From Streptomyces aquilus (GTDB lineage: Bacteria > Actinomycetota > Actinomycetes > Streptomycetales > Streptomycetaceae), in assembly GCF_003955715.1 (NCBI RefSeq), contig NZ_CP034463.1, positions 3,472,001 through 3,536,000 of the forward strand: DNA of 64,000 bases. Reading direction: 5' to 3'. This document shows, one piece after another, positions 41,976-50,664 of the stretch; within the stretch, counting starts at the first letter, position 1; every line of letters starts with the position of its first letter. Under the pieces are notes generated by a model. That model made no database searches. It worked only from the letters and a program-made list of their open reading frames with translations, and was not told where the DNA came from. Position numbers and translations under genes: made by a program.

Positions 41976-43379
41976 TTGACCGGCGAGGACCCGCTCCCGC
42001 CCCTCCTGGAGGCCGTCCTCGGCGTCGGCACCGATCTCGAACTGCGCACCACCCTCCAGCACATCGTGGACGCGGCCGCCGAGCTCACCGGCGCCCGGTA
42101 CGCCGCGCTCGGGACGGCCGACCCGGGCCAGGACGGCCTCATCGAGATCAGCGCCCCGGGCACGGCGGCCCCGGAAGCGGCCGTGCTCACCGTGCCGATC
42201 CTGGTCCAGGACGAGGAGTTCGGCACCCTGCACCTCGCGGGGAAGGACACGTTCACCGCCGAGGACGAACAGCTCCTCCACGTCCTCGCCGCCCAGGCCG
42301 GCATCGCGATCGGCAACGCCCGGCTGTACGAGGCGGCACGGCAGCGGGAACGCTGGATCGAGGGCGCGGCGGCCGTCACGACGGCGCTGCTGAGCGACGG
42401 GCCGGCGACCGACGCCCTGACGACCGTCGCCGAACGGGCCCGCATCCTCGCCGACGCCTCCGCCGGGGTCATCCTCCAGCCCACCGAGGAGGGCGGCATG
42501 GAGATCGTGACGGCGTCGACGTACGACGACCCGGGCGACATCGTCGGCACCACGATCGCCCCCGGCAGCCCGGTCCTGGAACAACTCCTGGGCGGTGAGC
42601 CGGTGTTCGTGGACGACTCGGCGACCGATCCCCGCATGACGACGCACGTCCGGCACCGCTTCGGCCCCAGCATGATGCTGCCCCTCCAGGCGGACGGCCG
42701 GCTGATCGGCACCCTCGCCCTCCCCCGCCGCCGCGGCGACCGGCCGTACACCTCCGTGGAACGCCTGCTGGCCGTCCAGTTCGCCTCCCAGGCCGCCCTG
42801 GCCCTCGTCCTCGCGGACGCCCAGCACAGCCGCGAACTCCTGGCCGTCTTCGAGGACCGCGACCGCATCGCCCGCGACCTCCACGACCTGGTGGTCCAGC
42901 GGTTGTTCGCGACGGGGATGATGCTGGAGTCCACCCAGCGCCGGACCGGAGCGGAGGACGTACGGGAAGCCCTGACCAAGGCGGTCGACGAACTCCAGTC
43001 GACGATCCAGGAGGTCCGCACGACGATCTTCGCCCTCCAGCAACCACCCGCGGACGCCCCGACCACCTTCCGCGGCAAGGTACTCCGAGAGACGGCGGGC
43101 GCGGCGGCACTACTCGGCTTCACTCCGTCGACCCAGTTCGCCGGCCCCGTGGAGACCCGCGTCCCCGAACAGACCGCCGCTCAACTCCTCACCGCCCTGC
43201 GCCGAGCCCTGGCGTCCGCGTCCCGCCGCGCCGGCGTCTCCCGCATCGAGGTGACGGTGGACGCGACGGCCACCCTGCCCGACGGACGGGACGGCGTACG
43301 GCTGACGGTGCACGACGACCGAGAGGCGGCGGGGTACGGAGGTAGGGGGACGACGGTCACCTGGCAGGCACCGCTGTGA
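41976..43379 (+). CDS. GAF-GAF sensor kinase homologue with degenerate ATPase domain
   Basis: 467 residues from a TTG start with GAGG 7 bases upstream. Two GAF domains (~20-155, ~170-300) are followed by a DevS/NarL-type dimerisation helix with the phospho-acceptor H303 in RDLHDLVVQRLFATG. The final ~80 residues should be the HATPase domain but have lost its motifs: the N-box position reads LRRALASASRRAG (Ser for the Mg-binding Asn), the G1 motif is DDREAAGYGG rather than DDGxG, and the G2 region is missing. It may keep sensing and dimerising but is unlikely to phosphorylate. It lies 9 bases after mbl and overlaps the convergent lipoprotein gene by 23 bases. Confidence 0.86.
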   Translation: MTGEDPLPPLLEAVLGVGTDLELRTTLQHIVDAAAELTGARYAALGTADPGQDGLIEISAPGTAAPEAAVLTVPILVQDEEFGTLHLAGKDTFTAEDEQLLHVLAAQAGIAIGNARLYEAARQRERWIEGAAAVTTALLSDGPATDALTTVAERARILADASAGVILQPTEEGGMEIVTASTYDDPGDIVGTTIAPGSPVLEQLLGGEPVFVDDSATDPRMTTHVRHRFGPSMMLPLQADGRLIGTLALPRRRGDRPYTSVERLLAVQFASQAALALVLADAQHSRELLAVFEDRDRIARDLHDLVVQRLFATGMMLESTQRRTGAEDVREALTKAVDELQSTIQEVRTTIFALQQPPADAPTTFRGKVLRETAGAAALLGFTPSTQFAGPVETRVPEQTAAQLLTALRRALASASRRAGVSRIEVTVDATATLPDGRDGVRLTVHDDREAAGYGGRGTTVTWQAPL

Positions 43380-44655
43380 ACCCCGGCCCTCCCAACTCCC
43401 GCGCGATCCGCCCCGCCTCCCCCAGGTCCCCCCGATCAGCCGCGTCCCTGGCCTTCTCCAGGTCCTGGTACGTCCCGCCCCCGAGCCGCTCCCACACCAG
43501 TTCAAGGCTGCTGATGTCACCCGCCACCGCGCCCTTGTCCCCGTCCCGCGCGTCGATCCCCAACTGCTGTGCCCACAAGGTGAATCGCGCCCGGTCCACG
43601 TCCCGCACCCCCTCGTACCGCAGCCGCAGATCCGTCACGTCCTGCGCGACCCGCAACGCGGCCCCGGCCGGGTCGTCCCCCTCCAGCGCCCCCGCGTCCC
43701 GCGTCAACTGCCGCTCCAGCAAAGCCGGTACGTCGTCCGCCGCCCGGTACGCCGACCACGCCGACCCGACGCCCCGCACGTCCGCCGCCGTCACCGCACC
43801 GTCCTGGGCCGCCCGCGCCGCCGCCTCCAGCGCCCCCAGCTCCCGAGGCTCCGCACCCGACTTCGCGTCCGTCGGCACCGCCAGCGACACCGCCTCCAGG
43901 TCTCCGTCCCCGCCCGTGGAGAACTCCCCGTACCCCGGTGCGAAGACCTTGTCCTCCGTCGTGCCGTCCATGTGCAGCTCGTGCACGGTGATCGCGCCCT
44001 CGACCTTCCCGTACGGCCCGTCCACGGTCTGGTCGACCGCCTTCACCCGGACCTCCTCGAAGACGACGCCGGGCTGGTTCTCCGAGCGGTAGACGTCCCC
44101 CTTCCGCGGATGCCCGGGCATGATCATCGCGCCGGGTGCGCCGCCCTTGCCCGCCTGCCAGGTGCCCTCGGTGTCCCTGACCACCCCGTGGTCGTAGGTG
44201 GAGACGTCCTCGCCGAGGTACCAGACGGCACCGTCGTCGGCCTGCGCGAACCAGTCGACGGTGGCCTCCTCGATCCGGCCGTCGGCATACGCGACGTACT
44301 GGACGGCCAGGGCGGGGACGGTGTGCCCGGCCCAGGTGATGGGCTCGGGGTCGGGCAGCACCGTGACCTCCGTGCGGAAGGGGCTTCCGTCGACCTGGCC
44401 GCCGTAGATCGTCTGCCGGACCCTGCTGCTGGGGTGGAGGGGGTTGGTGACGGGGGTCGGGTGGGTGAAGACGGGCGTCGCGCGGTCCACGCGGTCGCTC
44501 TCGGGTGCGGTCGGCAGGCATGCCGGGCTGGTTCGGCCGGTTGCCTCGTCGACGACGTGGACGCAGTCGTCGCGCTGCGCCGCCCCCTGCGTGTCCGTGC
44601 ACGCGCCCGCCAGCAGGACGACGGCTCCGAGGGTGAGCAGGTTCCGGTACCTCAT
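43357..44655 (-). CDS. Lipoprotein, unknown function
   Basis: 432 residues with a classic lipobox: MRYRNLLTLGAVVLLAGAC, Cys at residue 19, so a membrane-anchored outer protein after Lgt/Lsp processing. GGGAGG lies upstream. The body is acidic and holds no recognised catalytic motif; a beta-rich part (GGQVDGSPFRTEVTVLPDPE) is followed by a helical C-terminal half rich in Ala/Arg/Asp. It lies downstream of a two-component system in the same direction (76-base gap), an arrangement like CseA with CseBC, so it could modulate that sensor. A direct repeat at 44699-44715 may be the regulator's site. Confidence 0.82.
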   Translation of the reverse strand: MRYRNLLTLGAVVLLAGACTDTQGAAQRDDCVHVVDEATGRTSPACLPTAPESDRVDRATPVFTHPTPVTNPLHPSSRVRQTIYGGQVDGSPFRTEVTVLPDPEPITWAGHTVPALAVQYVAYADGRIEEATVDWFAQADDGAVWYLGEDVSTYDHGVVRDTEGTWQAGKGGAPGAMIMPGHPRKGDVYRSENQPGVVFEEVRVKAVDQTVDGPYGKVEGAITVHELHMDGTTEDKVFAPGYGEFSTGGDGDLEAVSLAVPTDAKSGAEPRELGALEAAARAAQDGAVTAADVRGVGSAWSAYRAADDVPALLERQLTRDAGALEGDDPAGAALRVAQDVTDLRLRYEGVRDVDRARFTLWAQQLGIDARDGDKGAVAGDISSLELVWERLGGGTYQDLEKARDAADRGDLGEAGRIARELGGPGFTAVPAR

Positions 44656-44698
44656 GACGACCTCCCAAGCCGAACCCCCTCAGCCTGCGCCGCCCCCG

Positions 44699-44715
44699 CT
44701 GAACGGTCCCTGAAC
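44699..44715 (-). promoter_or_regulatory. 11-base-spaced direct repeats upstream of the lipoprotein gene
   Basis: On the minus strand GTTCAG occurs twice with 11-base periodicity, and a weaker GTCAG lies one turn further. Eleven-base direct repeats are the usual binding form of OmpR-type regulators (for example PHO boxes), and such a regulator gene lies just upstream in the same direction. Confidence 0.45.
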
Positions 44716-44731
44716 ACACCTGACGGACGAT

Positions 44732-46117
44732 TCAGTTCCGCTCCCCCGACGGCAGCGTCACCACGAACCGCGCCCCGCCCAGCCCCACACCTCCCAGCCC
44801 TGCACCTCCCAGCCCCGCATCTCCCGACCCCGCATCTCCCGACCCCGCCGCGGCCCGCTCCACGGCCACCGTCCCCCGGTGCGCCCGCGCCACCTCGGCC
44901 ACGATCGCGAGACCCAACCCCGCACCGCCCCCGCCGTCGTCCCGCACCCGCGCCTCGTCCAGCCGTACGAACCGGTCGAAGACCCGCTGCCGGTCGGCCG
45001 GCGGAACCCCCGGCCCGTCGTCCTCCACCACCAGCCGCACCCACCCGTCCCCGCCGTCGCCCAGCGCGAAGGCCACCCGCCCGCGCGCGTACCGCGCCGC
45101 GTTCTCCCCGAGATTGCGCACCAGCCGCCGCAGCGCCTCCTCATCGCCGGTCACCCGGGCCGCCCCGACGCCGGTGCTGTCGACGGCCGGCGCGGCGGCC
45201 GCCGCCCGTAGCCTGCGCACCTCCTCCAGCACCAGGTCGTCGAGGTCGACCGGCCGTCGTACCCCGCCCGCCGCGCGCTCGTCCGCGCGGGCGAGCAGCA
45301 GCAGGTCGTCGACGAGGCGCTGCATCCGTACGGCCTCCTCGCGCACCGTCCCCGCGAGTGCCCCCGTGTCGGCCCGGTCGGGGTGGGCGAGGGCGACCTC
45401 GGCGTGCTGGCGGAGGGTGGCGACGGGGGTGCGCAGTTCGTGGGAGGCGTCCGAGACGAAACGGCGCTGCGCGGACTCGGCACGGGCCACCCGCCCCAGC
45501 GTCCGGCCCACGGCGGTCCAGGTCGCCGCCGCGGCGAGCACCAGCACCACGGGCAGACCGATGAGCAGGAAGCGGGTGACCGTCGCCGTGGCCTCCGCGA
45601 CCCCGGCGGGGGTACGGCCGTCCAGGACGACCAGCTCCCGGCCGCCGTCCCGCGCGCCGACCGCGACCACGAGGAACGGGTCCTCGTCGAGCGGGGTGTC
45701 CACGGCCGCGGTGCCGCCGGGGCGCAGGTCGGCGAAGGCGGGCCGGCCCCGCACATTGGCGCTGGCCGCGACCACCGTGCCGTCGGCGGCCACGACCTGC
45801 ACGAACTCCTCGTCGGGGTCCGTCACGCGCAGCACGGGCACGCCGCGGCCGGCCTCGATCACCCGGGCGACCTCCCGGGCACGGGCGCGGGCCGCGTCCC
45901 GTACGTCGTTGCTCAGCTCGGTCCGCAACCCGAGGACCAGCGCCGTACCGCCCACGACCATCGCCACCGCCACGGCGAGTACGGCGATGCCGGTGGCCCG
46001 CCCCCGCACCGCCCACAACCGCCGATCCCGCCCCGCCCGCAACCGCCCGTCCCGCGCCGCCTTCAGCCGCCCCTCCCGGCCACGCCGCTCACGCCGCTCA
46101 CGCCGCTCACCCGTCAT
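44732..46117 (-). CDS. Sensor histidine kinase
   Basis: 461 residues. A very basic N-terminus (RRERRERRGREGR, from a short tandem repeat), a membrane span at ~43-65, an extracytoplasmic ~110-residue sensor, and a second span at ~180-203. HAMP-like linker and HisKA with SDASHELRTPVATL, then HATPase with NLGENAARYA (N), VEDDGPGVP (G1) and GAGLGLAIV (G2): a complete, active-looking kinase. Near the C-terminus a Gly/Ser/Leu repeat (AGSGDAGSGDAGLGGAGLGG) is encoded by tandem repeats at about 44777-44845. It overlaps the response regulator by 11 bases, and so is translated with it. Confidence 0.93.
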   Translation of the reverse strand: MTGERRERRERRGREGRLKAARDGRLRAGRDRRLWAVRGRATGIAVLAVAVAMVVGGTALVLGLRTELSNDVRDAARARAREVARVIEAGRGVPVLRVTDPDEEFVQVVAADGTVVAASANVRGRPAFADLRPGGTAAVDTPLDEDPFLVVAVGARDGGRELVVLDGRTPAGVAEATATVTRFLLIGLPVVLVLAAAATWTAVGRTLGRVARAESAQRRFVSDASHELRTPVATLRQHAEVALAHPDRADTGALAGTVREEAVRMQRLVDDLLLLARADERAAGGVRRPVDLDDLVLEEVRRLRAAAAAPAVDSTGVGAARVTGDEEALRRLVRNLGENAARYARGRVAFALGDGGDGWVRLVVEDDGPGVPPADRQRVFDRFVRLDEARVRDDGGGGAGLGLAIVAEVARAHRGTVAVERAAAGSGDAGSGDAGLGGAGLGGVGLGGARFVVTLPSGERN

Positions 46118-46784
46118 CGCGCACCAGCCGATACCCGTGCCCCCGGACCGTCCGCAGCGACTCCCTTCCGAAGGGACGGTCGACCTTGTTCCGCAGCCGC
46201 CTCACATACACCTCGACGATGTTCGGATCGCCCTCGAAGTCGTCGCCCCACACCTGGTCGAGGATGGTCCGCTTGGACACCGCCTCCCCGGCCCGCCGCA
46301 GCAGGAACTCCAGGACCGCCAGCTCCCGCGCGGTGACCTCGATCTCCCGCCCGGCCCGGCTCACCGTCCGCACCGCGGGGTCGAGCCGCAGGTCACCGGC
46401 GGCGAGCACGGCCGGCCGCTGCCGGGCCTCGCGGCGCAGCAGGGCCCGCAGCCGGGCCAGCAGTACGGCGTACGAGACGGGCTTGGTCACATAGTCGTCG
46501 GCGCCGGTGTCGAGGCCCTCGACCTCGTCCCACTCGCCCTCCTTGGCGGTGAGCATGAGGATCGGCGTCCAGTCACCCTCGCCGCGCAGGGCCCGGCAGA
46601 CGCGGTAGCCGTTGAGCCCCGGCAGCATGATGTCGAGGACGATCGCGTCGTAGGTGTGCTCCCGGGCCAGCCACAGGCCGTCCACCCCGTCCCGCGCGAC
46701 GTCGACGGCGAAGCCCTCGGCCTCCAGTCCGTCCCTGAGCCCGGCGGCGTACCGTGCCTCGTCCTCGACGACCAGCACCCGCAT
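46107..46784 (-). CDS. OmpR/PhoB-family response regulator
   Basis: 225 residues. The receiver domain (1-120) has acidic residues in VVEDEAR, the phospho-acceptor Asp in DAIVLDIMLPG, the Thr in MLTAKEG and the Lys in TKPVSY. The C-terminal winged helix (~130-225) shows DPNIVEVYVRRLRNKV and ends RTVRGHGYRLV. It pairs with the overlapping kinase; the lipoprotein gene downstream is a likely regulon member. The ligand sensed by the system is unknown. Confidence 0.95.
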   Translation of the reverse strand: MRVLVVEDEARYAAGLRDGLEAEGFAVDVARDGVDGLWLAREHTYDAIVLDIMLPGLNGYRVCRALRGEGDWTPILMLTAKEGEWDEVEGLDTGADDYVTKPVSYAVLLARLRALLRREARQRPAVLAAGDLRLDPAVRTVSRAGREIEVTARELAVLEFLLRRAGEAVSKRTILDQVWGDDFEGDPNIVEVYVRRLRNKVDRPFGRESLRTVRGHGYRLVRDDG

Positions 46785-46810
46785 GCCCTCACGCTACGCG
46801 CGAGCGCCGG

Positions 46811-47821
46811 TCACCGCCCGAACCAGCACCGCACCGTCGTCCCCGCCCGGCCGGTGTGCAGGCGGACCAGGTCGGCCACCAGGTTCACCATCAGCAGCCC
46901 ACGCCCGCCACGCTGGTGCAGCGGAACCGGGCGCCGCCCCACGAGAGGGTCCACGAGCACCCCGGAGTCCCGCACCTCGCACACCACCGCGCCGCCAACC
47001 CCGTCAGACCCGGCCACCCCCCTCTCCCCCGCCTCCCCCCACACCCGCAGCACCCCACGCCCGCCCCCGTGCACCACGCTGTTGGTCGTCAGCTCGGCCG
47101 TGGCCAGCATCAGATCCTGTGCGCGGGCCGGGGTGAGGCCGAGGCGGGTGGCCTCGGCGGTGGCGCGGTGGCGGGCCTCGGGCAGCGAGTCCTCGTCGAA
47201 GGGGAAGGTCAGGGCGGACGCCTCCGGCACCTCGGGCAGCGGCTCGTTGTAGCGGGCGACGATCACGTCCGGCGCGTACTGCGCGCTGTCCGAGGTCCGT
47301 CCGCCGTGGATGACCGTGGGATGCGTGGCGTAGGCGTCGGCGAGCACCCGCTCGTCGAGGCGCCGGACGTCGTACGGGCACAGGATGGTGGCCGTACGGC
47401 CTTCGAAGGCGGTGTTGATCAGGGCCTCGTGCTGGACGCAGGCCGGGTACTCGACGGCCGTCCGGCCCGCCCAGATCGGCTCGCCGATGATCCGTACCCG
47501 ACGTCCCGCGGGCTGCGCGTCGGCGAAGGCCCGCAGCACGCCGGGAATGATCCGGCCGGGGTTGCGGCCGGCCTGCTCCATGTCGAGGAGGCGTACGGCG
47601 CCGGCCGCGGAGCCGAGCCCCTCCCTGATGAGGCGGAGGTTCCGGCCGGGCACCGCCACGGCGACCGGCTCCCCCGCGGCGAGCCCCTCGCGGACGAAGC
47701 GGAGCGTGCCGTCGAGGTAGTCCTCGGTGTCGCGGTAGAACAGCGCGGGGTGGACGAAGGGGCTGGGCTTGCCGCCCGGTCCTGGTCCGTCGAGCCCTCC
47801 TGGCCCACTCCTGCCGCTCAT
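46811..47821 (-). CDS. MEDS-HATPase anti-sigma regulator (RsbA type)
   Basis: 336 residues. The N-terminal MEDS domain (~20-190; FVHPALFYRDTEDYLDGTL, VRIIGEPIWAGRT, CPYDVRRLDERVL) binds sensory ligands or partners. The C-terminal part is an RsbW-like ATPase (~215-336) with LMLATAELTTNSVVHGGG and RGGRGLLMVNLVADLV. Gly/Ala-rich sequence separates the two motifs. Such proteins act as anti-sigma kinases or their partners in stress-sigma networks. No cognate anti-sigma antagonist or sigma-B gene is adjacent. GGGGAG lies before the ATG. Same strand as the two-component operon, 26 bases upstream of it. Confidence 0.88.
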   Translation of the reverse strand: MSGRSGPGGLDGPGPGGKPSPFVHPALFYRDTEDYLDGTLRFVREGLAAGEPVAVAVPGRNLRLIREGLGSAAGAVRLLDMEQAGRNPGRIIPGVLRAFADAQPAGRRVRIIGEPIWAGRTAVEYPACVQHEALINTAFEGRTATILCPYDVRRLDERVLADAYATHPTVIHGGRTSDSAQYAPDVIVARYNEPLPEVPEASALTFPFDEDSLPEARHRATAEATRLGLTPARAQDLMLATAELTTNSVVHGGGRGVLRVWGEAGERGVAGSDGVGGAVVCEVRDSGVLVDPLVGRRPVPLHQRGGRGLLMVNLVADLVRLHTGRAGTTVRCWFGR

Positions 47822-48199
47822 ACCGCTCCCCGCTGATCCTGGACGAACCGCGCTTACCCGCCGCCGGGCCGGTCAATCCCCGTAGAACGGGTGCACGGCC
47901 GGTCCGGCGGATCCTGCCACGGACGCGGGGCCCGGGCCACTGTCTGCGCCGAGCCGGCGGTGCGGCCCGGTACGTCACACAGACGGTTCACAGCTACGCA
48001 GAGGGTTAACCCTCGACGCCCCCCGTACGGCCCTCGAATGCCCCCCCTCCACATGACATGCCTACGTCAATTCTGTCATCCTTCCGAACCGCACCCCGCA
48101 CTGCTCAGCCCTGCACTGCTCAGTCCGACCCGGACAGCACATCCGTCTGCCCGGTCTGTCACCGGCCGCCGGCGTGCGGCCGTCGCAGTAGGAGCAAGA
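47822..48199. other. 378-base divergent intergenic region before the M4 protease
   Basis: Lies between the MEDS regulator (minus) and the metalloprotease (plus). It contains the perfect palindrome at 48001-48014 and a direct repeat GCACTGCTCAG twice (about 48097-48125). No further gene was recognised; several alternative in-frame starts for the protease exist but none with a good ribosome site. Confidence 0.5.
48001..48014. promoter_or_regulatory. Perfect palindrome upstream of the M4 protease, operator candidate
   Basis: GAGGGTTAACCCTC is a 14-base perfect palindrome, about 185 bases upstream of the protease start, in the divergent region. The TTAA centre is rare in this genome, which argues for function, possibly a helix-turn-helix dimer site. 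Confidence 0.45.
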
Positions 48200-50662
48200 G
48201 TGAGACGAACCCCCAGACAGGCGACCAGACAGTCGACCGGTCAGGCGACCAGACAGGCGACCCGGTCGGCGACCCGACCGGCGACCGCCGCCGGAGCCCT
48301 GGCGGCCACCGCCGCGCTGCTGGCCCTCGGCCTCCAGACGGTCCCCGCGACCGCCGCGCCCGCCTCCCCCCACCCGAGCCCGCTGCGCACCGGCGGCCTG
48401 GAGGCCAAGCTCTCCCCGGCCCAGCGGACCGCGCTCATCAAGAGCGCCGACGTCAAGACGGGCGCGACCGCGAAGACCCTCGGCCTCGGCGCCAAGGAGA
48501 AGCTGGTCGTCAAGGACGTCGTCAAGGACAACGACGGCACCCTGCACACCCGTTACGAGCGCACCTACGCCGGTCTCCCCGTCCTCGGCGGCGACCTGGT
48601 CGTGCACACGCCCCCGGCCGCACGGGCCGCCGGCACCGTGAGCACCACCTTCAACGACAACCGCCGTACCGTCTCGGTGAAGTCGACGACGGCGACGTTC
48701 GGCAAGTCCGCCGCCCGGACGAAGGCGTTGCGGACCGCCAAGGCGCTCGACGCCACCAGCCCCGCCGCCGAGAGCGCCCGCAAGGTGATCTGGGCCGGCG
48801 CGGGCACCCCGAAGCTCGCCTGGGAGACGGTCGTCACCGGCTTCCAGGACGACGGCACCCCCAGCAAGCTGCACGTCGTCACGGACGCCACGACCGGGGC
48901 CGAACTCTCCCGCTTCGAGGGCGTCGAGACCGGCACCGGCAACAGCCAGTACAGCGGCACGGTCACCCTCGGGACCACGCTGTCCGGTTCGACGTACCAG
49001 CTGTACGACACCACGCGTGGCGGCCACAAGACGTACAGCCTCAACAACGGCACGTCCGGCACCGGCACGCTGATGACCGACACCGACGACACCTGGGGCA
49101 CCGGGTCCGGCTCCAACACCCAGACCGCGGGCGTCGACGCGCACTACGGCGCCCAGGTCACGTGGGACTTCTACAAGAACACCTTCGGCCGCAGCGGCAT
49201 CAAGAACGACGGCGTGGCGGCCTACTCCCGCGTCCACTACAGCTCGGCGTACGTCAACGCCTTCTGGGACGACGACTGCTTCTGCATGACGTACGGCGAC
49301 GGCTCGGGCGGCACGCACGCGCTGACCTCGCTTGACGTGGCCGGGCACGAGATGAGCCACGGCGTCACCTCCAACACGGCGGGGCTCAACTACACCGGCG
49401 AGTCGGGAGGGTTGAACGAAGCCACCTCCGACATATTCGGCACCGGCGTCGAGTTCTACGCCAACAACTCCAGCGACGTCGGCGACTATCTCATCGGCGA
49501 GAAGATCGACATCAACGGCGACGGCACGCCGCTGCGTTACATGGACAAGCCGAGCAAGGACGGTTCGTCGGCGGACAGTTGGTACTCGGGCGTCGGCAAC
49601 CTCGACGTGCACTACTCGTCGGGGCCCGCGAACCACATGTTCTACCTGCTGAGCGAGGGCAGCGGCACCAAGACCATCAACGGCGTCACGTACACCAGCA
49701 CGACCTCCGACGGGGTCGCCGTGGCCGGGATCGGCCGGGCCGCGGCCCTCCAGATCTGGTACAAGGCGCTGACGACGTACATGACGTCCAGCACCAACTA
49801 CGCGGGCGCCCGCACCGCCGCCCTCAACGCGGCCGCGGCCCTCTACGGCACCGGCTCCACGCAGTACGCCGGGGTCGGCAACGCCTTCGCGGGCATCAAC
49901 GTCGGCGGCCACATCACGGTCCCGAGCACCGGCGTCACGGTCACCAACCCGGGCAGCCAGACCTCGACCGTCGGCACCGCGGTGAGCCTGCAGATCAGCG
50001 CGAGCAGCACCAACAGCGGCTCGCTGACGTACGCGGCGACCGGTCTGCCCACCGGCCTGTCGATCAACAGCTCCACCGGCGTCATCTCCGGCACCCCGAC
50101 CGCGGCGGGGACGTACAGCTCGACCGTCACGGTCACCGACAGCACCGGCGCGACCGGCACCGCCTCCTTCACCTGGACCGTCAACTCCAGCGGTGGCGGC
50201 GGCAGTTGCACCTCCACTCAGCTGCTGGGCAACGCGGGCTTCGAGTCCGGCAACACCACCTGGACCGCCACCAGCGGCGTCATCACCAACGACAGCGACG
50301 AGGCCGCCCGCACCGGCTCCTACAAGGCCTGGCTCGACGGCTACGGCTCGACCCACACCGACACCCTCTCCCAGTCGGTGACGATCCCGAGCGGCTGCAC
50401 CGGCACCACGTTCACCTTCTACCTGCACATCGACACGGCCGAGACCACCACCAGCACCCAGTACGACAAGCTGACGGTCACCGCCGGGTCGACCACCCTG
50501 GCCACGTACTCGAACCTCAACGCGGCCTCCGGGTACGTCCAGAAGTCGTTCAGCCTGTCGGCCTTCGCGGGCACGACGGTGACGCTGAAGTTCTCCGGTG
50601 TCGAGGACTCCTCGCTCCAGACGAGCTTCGTCGTCGACGACACGGCGGTGACGACGAGCTGA
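48200..50662 (+). CDS. Secreted M4 (thermolysin-like) metallopeptidase with Ig-like and C-terminal domains
   Basis: 820 residues. GTG 48200 has GGAG 5 bases upstream. A long basic n-region built from repeats (RQATRQSTGQATRQATRS) precedes a hydrophobic core and AAA/TAA cleavage area (~50). A pro-region with FTP/PepSY domains (~60-270) follows, then the catalytic domain: H383-E384-M-S-H387 and the Glu of GGLNEATSD as zinc ligands, with GPANHMFYLLSEG. After M4C comes a putative Ig-like domain (~575-660, ending FTWTVNSS), a short Gly linker, and a C-terminal carbohydrate-binding-like domain (~670-820). It digests extracellular protein. Confidence 0.95.
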   Translation: MRRTPRQATRQSTGQATRQATRSATRPATAAGALAATAALLALGLQTVPATAAPASPHPSPLRTGGLEAKLSPAQRTALIKSADVKTGATAKTLGLGAKEKLVVKDVVKDNDGTLHTRYERTYAGLPVLGGDLVVHTPPAARAAGTVSTTFNDNRRTVSVKSTTATFGKSAARTKALRTAKALDATSPAAESARKVIWAGAGTPKLAWETVVTGFQDDGTPSKLHVVTDATTGAELSRFEGVETGTGNSQYSGTVTLGTTLSGSTYQLYDTTRGGHKTYSLNNGTSGTGTLMTDTDDTWGTGSGSNTQTAGVDAHYGAQVTWDFYKNTFGRSGIKNDGVAAYSRVHYSSAYVNAFWDDDCFCMTYGDGSGGTHALTSLDVAGHEMSHGVTSNTAGLNYTGESGGLNEATSDIFGTGVEFYANNSSDVGDYLIGEKIDINGDGTPLRYMDKPSKDGSSADSWYSGVGNLDVHYSSGPANHMFYLLSEGSGTKTINGVTYTSTTSDGVAVAGIGRAAALQIWYKALTTYMTSSTNYAGARTAALNAAAALYGTGSTQYAGVGNAFAGINVGGHITVPSTGVTVTNPGSQTSTVGTAVSLQISASSTNSGSLTYAATGLPTGLSINSSTGVISGTPTAAGTYSSTVTVTDSTGATGTASFTWTVNSSGGGGSCTSTQLLGNAGFESGNTTWTATSGVITNDSDEAARTGSYKAWLDGYGSTHTDTLSQSVTIPSGCTGTTFTFYLHIDTAETTTSTQYDKLTVTAGSTTLATYSNLNAASGYVQKSFSLSAFAGTTVTLKFSGVEDSSLQTSFVVDDTAVTTS

Positions 50663-50664
50663 GC

